A DNA stretch of 64,000 bases. Origin: Rhodeus uyekii. Taxonomy: Eukaryota > Chordata > Actinopteri > Cypriniformes > Acheilognathidae. Both the position numbers and the translations under genes were made by a program. Location of the stretch: NCBI GenBank assembly GCA_037043235.1, contig JAWRVZ010000041.1:2035001-2099000 (forward strand), written 5' to 3'. Below the pieces are notes generated by a model. It was not told the origin of the DNA, did no database searches, and saw nothing but the letters and a program-made list of their open reading frames with translations. How positions within the stretch are numbered: position 1 is the stretch's first letter; every line of letters starts with the position of its first letter. Below, piece by piece: positions 57,897 through 64,000 of the stretch.

Positions 57897-60800
57897 AAGT
57901 AAACAGCAATATATGAACTCAATTATACTTTGTGTGTGTGTGTGTGTGTGTGACTTGTACGAGTACCATTCCACTGTCCAAAGATGTGTGAAAAATAGAT
58001 TGTTGGTGAATGCCAAAATACGGCTTTGTGTCGGACTGACCCTCATTACACCTTTTAAAACAAGAGAGAAAAGGATAACAGCTGTCTGACATTTCCCTTG
58101 TGACATGTACATATGAGGAGCTGAATCCTCTGATGTACAGCTTGATTACTGTTTTTTGTATCACGTTGGACACACAGGGAGACCAGGAGGGGTTATTTTA
58201 GGAAGCAGCCGGCATGCATGTCCATGAAGGATGGATTTTGTGATGTTTTCGACTCGTGAACCCATCCTTAATATGTTCTGTTCAGTGGTGCATTGGTGAG
58301 ATTGTGTGAACTCTGACCCCCACCCTCTGGGTTCATGGTCTTTTGTGCAGGATCCTTTTATTTAATCATAAACTACATGTATTCTGAGTAAGAATCACGA
58401 ACAGATGAGGTCAAGCTTCGAATTGAGACTTGCAAAAATGGAGAAAAAAAAGGACTATCTTTGTTTTTCTTCTCTATGGTTTTGTTCTGCTTTAGAATAG
58501 TGCTTGGCTGTTGAGATGCTACTAATTTTTAACACCGACTATAGAGTCGCCTAGTATTTTGTAAAGAAATATCGTGAAATGTACAATAGCTAGGATCAAG
58601 AGAAGCGCCATATTTTTGCTTTGAATTTGACTGAAGTGCTGGGGAAGATGAGGACAGCCGAAAGGGTGTTTACTGTTGAAATGTCAATTTTAAGGGACGG
58701 ATGAGTTTGAAGGAGCGTAGATGTAAGGAGTTGGGGTTTTTATGCACTGCAAGCTATATAGTTACTTTTTTCTGTCTTAAAGGAATCATTTTTGTTATGG
58801 ATTAGTTTGCTGGTAAAGATGAACTTTGAATGGCACGTGGATGAGCGCCATCTGCTGTCAGACTTCATAAATACTGCAGGTTGGAAAGGGAACTGCAATG
58901 CAGTTACTTCTCCTGGCCAATAAGGGACAGCAAAGGATTTGGAAAAAAAAATTAGATTCTCATTTTTGATGTTTTATTTAATAACCCCTGGAAAGAAGGA
59001 AATGTACACAGCTGTGTTTAAAATGTTTCTGAACTGCCAAATACAAGGAAATGTTATTGCATTTATTCCAAACTAAAATAAATAGTTTCAGCTGATTTTT
59101 ACCAATGTGACGATCAAAACAATCAATACTTAAAATGACACTTTATTAAAAGGCCGATATGGGGATTTGCGAACCGCTATCACAAACTAAGAATTTGACA
59201 CTTTGTGATTTTTATGTGAAACTGTACTTGATATATTAAAATCCCTTTACTCATGTTTTTTTTTTCATGTAAGACTTGGCAAATTGAATTGAAGCATTGT
59301 AAAATGTGTTAAATGGATCCGAGAGTACGTACTACACTCTTGTCAATTGCTGAATATATTAAACTAAGTTGGCTTTTGCCAGAGAGAGGGAGGTTTTTTC
59401 TAAATCTGAAACTATTCTATATCTTATCCTAGGGGTCTTCAATGGAGGCTCTACAACCCTTTTTTGTTTTGTAGTGTTGACTACAAAATATAAAGCTAAT
59501 GATGTTCTGCTAAAATTGAATTTGTCCTCCCACAAATTAATAAAATGAATGATATTTTTAATACAATAATTAATGGTTATTTCTCATTTTAATGGCTTTG
59601 CAATGTAAGCGTCACATGTAAATGCATTAATATGGTAATATATATGCATGCCTGGCTTGCAACACTCAGTTTTACATACAATATGTAAAGAGGATCCATT
59701 CTCTGTCTCTATAAACAGCTTGGCCTGAAAATAAGTTGAAGACCCCTAACTTAGCACCTTCAGCTCCCTCTCTCTGCCTCTGATTCCAATGGGCAACAGG
59801 GAGCTTTTACTTTTTCTATTTAAAAAAGTTTCTGTTCAATTTCTTTAATCCTTCAGTCTTAGGACCGATTCACACAGAACACATTTTTGCGTTCAACTGT
59901 GCTACTTTTTAACTGTTTTTCTATGTAAATCTTGCGGTAGTTGGAGGTCTTTGATCAACGTGGATGGACTTTTGAATTGACTTAAGATATGGTATATTAT
60001 CATTATACTTTCACAGATGATTAATCATAGTACATTAAGACAGCAGTATTAGCAATTTTCTGTTTAAATATGCAAATGAGGCATTATCTAATTAAATATG
60101 CACTAATTTGCTTACATTTTCAGATCAGAAATTTGTTTAAATTTAACATAAATTGACATATAAAGGTGTTTTATAGAGAGGATTTTGAATGTCTCTTGTA
60201 TCCCTTCATAAATCAGAAAATACTGTCTATTTCACCATGTCAAAAACCATCAGAATATAGATTGGAATAAAACCACTTTATATAAAAGTGCTACTAAAGT
60301 CTAGATTACGCTGTGCCCGGGAGGTGGGGGGGATCATTTTGAGAAAAAAAAAAAACTTACAGACCTGTATTGTAATGACAACCTACAAACACAACTAGAT
60401 AGAGTAAAAAAAAAATCTTTAAAAACTTTACAAGTGTATTTTGGTTATTTTCTATTCACTAGTCCAAAAGCTGTTAGGGAAGCCCGAAATCTCAAAATTG
60501 ACCCATGCTTGGAAAAAAATAAAGATTTCCCTGTAGTATTTTACCTTAAAAAACTTGTCTCAATGCATTCTAGCTGCAAGAACGCGTTCTGTGTGAATGA
60601 CTTATGCTATACAGTACATATACAGGAGATAGAAGAGGCATGTACAGAAAGAAAGAAAAACAATGAAAGATGCAATCAAAAAGCCTCGGATGAAGACATA
60701 CCTCTCCTAAACTGTTGTCTTCTCTATTTTACTCTGCGATGTCTATCAACTTGTTAATCTTCTTTCACCCTTCCAGCATTCTCTCCCCCAGTATAAACAT

Positions 60801-62189
60801 TCCTCTGCCGCTCCATGTACATTTTCTTCACCTTTCCGTGCGCTTCTGCGCTGCTGGCAACCTCAAAGACTTTTTACAGATTTCAAACATATTGAACTCT
60901 TTGTAAGTCCCTGCCCACCAGAGACCGAAACATGTGCACGCACACGAGCAGGTGTGTGGATCTACCTCCCGAAAACTTCAGCCATACCTCCCTGGCCCCT
61001 GTGCCCTTAAACAGGTCATGTGATGCAGGAGACCCCTCGAGGTTAAAACGGGGGCCACTTTGAATATGGAATGTGGTAGATTCATACCTCACCAGGGGCC
61101 GGGAGCTCCGTCAGCATATGGCTCCGGAGAGCATGTCTCTGGTGTGGCTGCAGGGATCCTGCAGTGATTTTATTTTCCTGTATAGATATATGAATTTACA
61201 TAAATACAAATCTATATATACTGTACATTATACATAGAAACACTAATGAAGTTTGATTGTTAGTTGTGCATTCACAGCATGAGATGTTATTCCCCGGAAA
61301 CGCTTCTTTTGGAAATAAATGCAGTAAGTCTACTGATGTCAAATGTCCCTTCGCCCCACCCCAGTACATGCCAGTGTTTCCTCTGTGTTCCAAGTGCCAA
61401 TAACTTTGTGAATTCCTTAACTGTGACCCAATAAGAAAGAAAATTGCACATTAACTACTGTTAAAAAAGGATAATGTGGAGAAAAGAAGAAAATACATCT
61501 TAATAAAAGATTTGTAACAAAGAAAATCGTGGTTGGCTTAAGAGTTTATGTGTGGCTTCATTTTAAATCAGTAACAGGATCTTTAAACCGGATCTTTTTT
61601 CACATTACCTGGGTTCCCGGTAGCAGAAGTCGTCTGAGGGGCCGTTCGCACGACAGTTTTCGACTAAAAACGGAACGTTTGTATGCGTTTTGGCCGTTCG
61701 TTTGCGCAACAATGCCGTTTTGAGTGACTGAAAACGTAAACTTTTGAAAACTGGTATCAAAAGTTCATGTTTTTGAACACGATAGGTTTACCGACTCTGT
61801 GTAAACTACATAAAGCCCGCGAAAAACCCACCGCATGTTAAACGGTGATGTCATGGGTAGTAGTGTAAACTTCAATGGTTGTTAATAACAGCGTTTTCAC
61901 GACTTTCCGTGAAAAATAGAGAAAAATATAGTTGAGAGGAGAGAAAGATGTCAAAATTTGGAATCACTCTCTCAGCTGTTGCTTTGAAAACACTTCATTC
62001 GCCAAGGCAATCAAAGATAAAGAATACGAAAATATTAAACATTTACAAGACTAGCGACGTTGATAAAACTGAAAACGTTATATTATGTATTTGTACTGTG
62101 GAAAAAAATACATATTTCGTGGTGTATGTTCCAATTCTAAAGTAATTCCATAATGTGATGCAATGACGAGAAAGTGAAAGGGCACGTCA

Positions 62190-63882
62190 AAGTCATATAC
62201 TTTATTCAGGAACTTTTTGGATTTATCAAGACGCCAAAATAAAGGCAGGATTTGTTTACAATACAAATGCTTACAAAAACAAGTGACAAGGGCATTAGAC
62301 TTTTGAAATGCAATTATTTCTAAGCAGGCAGCACTGAAAGACATTACTTTGCAAATGAAAGAAAATCCACTGCGTACCAAAAGTCCCTAAAAGGGCATGT
62401 AAGAGGTAATTAGTTTTAGTTCTTTGTTCCACATTTTTAATAACAGTGAGTATTACAAATTTTAAGGCTTAGAATTTTCAAAAAATCTTATGTTTGAAGT
62501 TGAATCTAACTTTCAGTTGAGGGGTTATGTACTTAATCGTATTACAAGAGACGGCAATACTGAAATGCATCATATTTACAGAGGGAAGCATTTATATTGA
62601 ACATAATACATTCACCCACAGGCACGTAGCGTCTCAGATCAGAGGGCGCACTGGAAACAACTCATTGGCACGGAGGATACGAGTACAAAATGTTCATTAG
62701 CACACCCATAGATGGGCACAATTAGATATGAGGTCAGATCAGCTCTTTAGAGGTTGTTGTCAGTTATTAGAGCCGACTTCCAGATTATGCATCTCGCTGT
62801 AATTAAAAGAGCAGTTAATAGCATTTTACCTTTGAAAAATAGTAAAATGACAAACACATTACTATTACTGGAGTAATGGTTATGGAATATCACTGTGGCA
62901 TGCAGAAGACTTAACCTTCAACTGAGACAACAAAATGTCCAAATCTCCTCAGTAATATGAAACATCACAGTCCAAAGTACAGTCCAAAGATTTTAAAATA
63001 TTGGGAAACTCAAATACTAACAAGAATCGCCAAATCATATTTTAAAATATGGGAAAGCCCATTAATAAAGAAGCACATTCATGAAAAGTGCAGGTAAATT
63101 GGATGATTTTTCTGCTAGCAATTTTTCATAAGCTCACCCAAATTATACCATAAAATGTCAGATTCAACTATAACGGAAGAGCACACATGTAAAAGGCTAA
63201 TATTAACCTCATTTTAAAGATTGCTTAAAAACCATTTAAATAACCTTAAATTTTTTGTTATAATATACTTTTCCAATTTACACACAATTTTTAACGCATG
63301 CCATCATAGGTTGCTTTATGGTGGTATCGCCCACTTCAGAAGTTTATGAGATCTAGAGGGCGCTATGAGCCTGTATTAATCGTTGTGCTTGTTTACAGAA
63401 ATCTGAATCATCCAATAACAACATTAACATTTTTACTTAACTGGTGAACGCATTTATGGTCAACCACTTTCATGGGCATTTATAATGTACACAATTACTG
63501 TACTGCTATAAGAATTAAACATATAAAAATATAATAAGGCAATATCAAATTTCTCATCCCACGTATACACTGTACCACAATAAAACATATGAAATATAAT
63601 AACTGCTAACTTCCATCTCAGCACCAGTGAAATTCTGGAATAGACTTTCCAGTCGACAACAAGTCCAATCCAAAAGCAGCGGGAGGGAGTGAAATGCTGA
63701 GAGTCAGAATACATATGGATTAGATGAAGGCAAAAAGACGGGAAAGGACTATAAAAAATAACTGGGATCTCTTTCTCACAAAGGATCATGGAAGCTGAGC
63801 TGGAAGAATCATGGCAAAATTCCTTTGTCTTCCTCTGTAAGCTTTTGGCTTGATGGAGGGCCAAACGGAAGAAGAGTCTGGT
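62190..63882 (-). other. 3' UTR of the syntaxin gene
   Basis: AT-rich non-coding sequence between the syntaxin stop and a minus-strand AATAAA (seen as TTTATT near 62200-62205). The 1.7-kb length is ordinary for a syntaxin 3' UTR. No convincing ORF is seen on either strand. It converges with the nacc1 3' region, whose last poly(A) signal is at about 61502. Confidence 0.55.
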
Positions 63883-63959
63883 TTAAATGGCGAAGAGCAA
63901 AATGAGCACCACGATCAGTATGATTACCAGAACTCCGATAGCGCACCACTGTCTCCGAC
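63883..63959 (-). CDS. stx10: Last coding exon of a syntaxin 10/6-type SNARE (partial)
   Basis: After the acceptor at 63960-63962 two bases finish a codon, and the exon then encodes RRQWCAIGVLVIILIVVLILLFAI and a stop. RRQWCAI followed by one ~20-residue hydrophobic helix at the extreme C-terminus is the tail anchor of the syntaxin 6/10 family, a Qc-type t-SNARE acting between endosomes and the trans-Golgi. The SNARE motif and N-terminal domain lie beyond the right edge of the window. Position next to nacc1 favours STX10 by human synteny; STX6 is the alternative. Confidence 0.82.
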
Positions 63960-64000
63960 CTGCAGCACACAAAACATAAGATCCAAGTCAAAATCTCACA

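Larger units (their letters stand above)
54093..61515 (+). other. nacc1 3' UTR and downstream region
   Basis: No gene is recognised here. A canonical AATAAA occurs at 55309-55314, and another strong one at 61502-61507 just before the syntaxin poly(A) region, so the nacc1 3' UTR may be 1.2 kb or up to 7.4 kb. The stretch contains a GC-richer 58-codon ORF (54998-55174), a CA repeat (56640-56675), a terminal-inverted-repeat MITE (57598-57896), and long AT-rich, T-rich stretches. Confidence 0.4.

Overview
This is eukaryotic, vertebrate DNA, almost certainly from a cyprinid-type teleost. It has intron-rich genes with GT-AG borders, an AT-rich background, long AT/GATA/GT microsatellites, tRNA-derived SINEs, and several short interspersed families of the kind common in carp and zebrafish relatives. 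No viral, plasmid or bacterial features were seen. All exon models were built by hand from splice sites and reading frame, and each complete model stays in frame from its first coding exon to its stop.

Layout. 1-8005 has no confident gene; it holds GC-richer, possibly conserved blocks, and at about 8.0-8.25 kb a promoter-like segment with a candidate minus-strand first exon. 8.3-11.2 kb is repeat-rich intergenic DNA. 11258-23962 (minus) is a 17-exon gene for a ~1,519-residue spectrin-repeat protein that I cannot name. 24-27.8 kb separates it from man2b1 and contains two copies of one promoter-like segment, a Tigger/pogo-type DNA transposon remnant and a long GT tract. 27878-37612 (plus) is the complete 22-exon man2b1 (lysosomal alpha-mannosidase, 983 aa). 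38342-45547 (minus) is the complete 15-exon trmt1 (tRNA m2,2G26 methyltransferase, 675 aa), convergent with man2b1. 46.1-47.9 kb is the interval between the head-to-head trmt1 and nacc1 promoters, with an NRF1-type site and a ~550-bp polypurine tract. 51248-54092 (plus) is nacc1 (BTB-BEN transcriptional regulator, 564 aa), with a non-coding first exon ending at 47936 and a long 3' region. At the right edge (62190-63959, minus) is the last exon and 3' UTR of a syntaxin of the STX10/STX6 type.

The trmt1-nacc1-stx10 order matches the human 19p13.13 block, supporting conserved synteny. The genes are functionally independent: lysosomal glycan breakdown, tRNA modification, chromatin/transcription control and endosome-Golgi SNARE fusion. 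The least explained items are the unnamed spectrin-repeat protein, the duplicated promoter-like segment beside it, the polypurine tract with three copies of a short motif at the nacc1 start, and a 58-codon GC-rich ORF in the nacc1 3' region. I found no convincing new multi-gene system.
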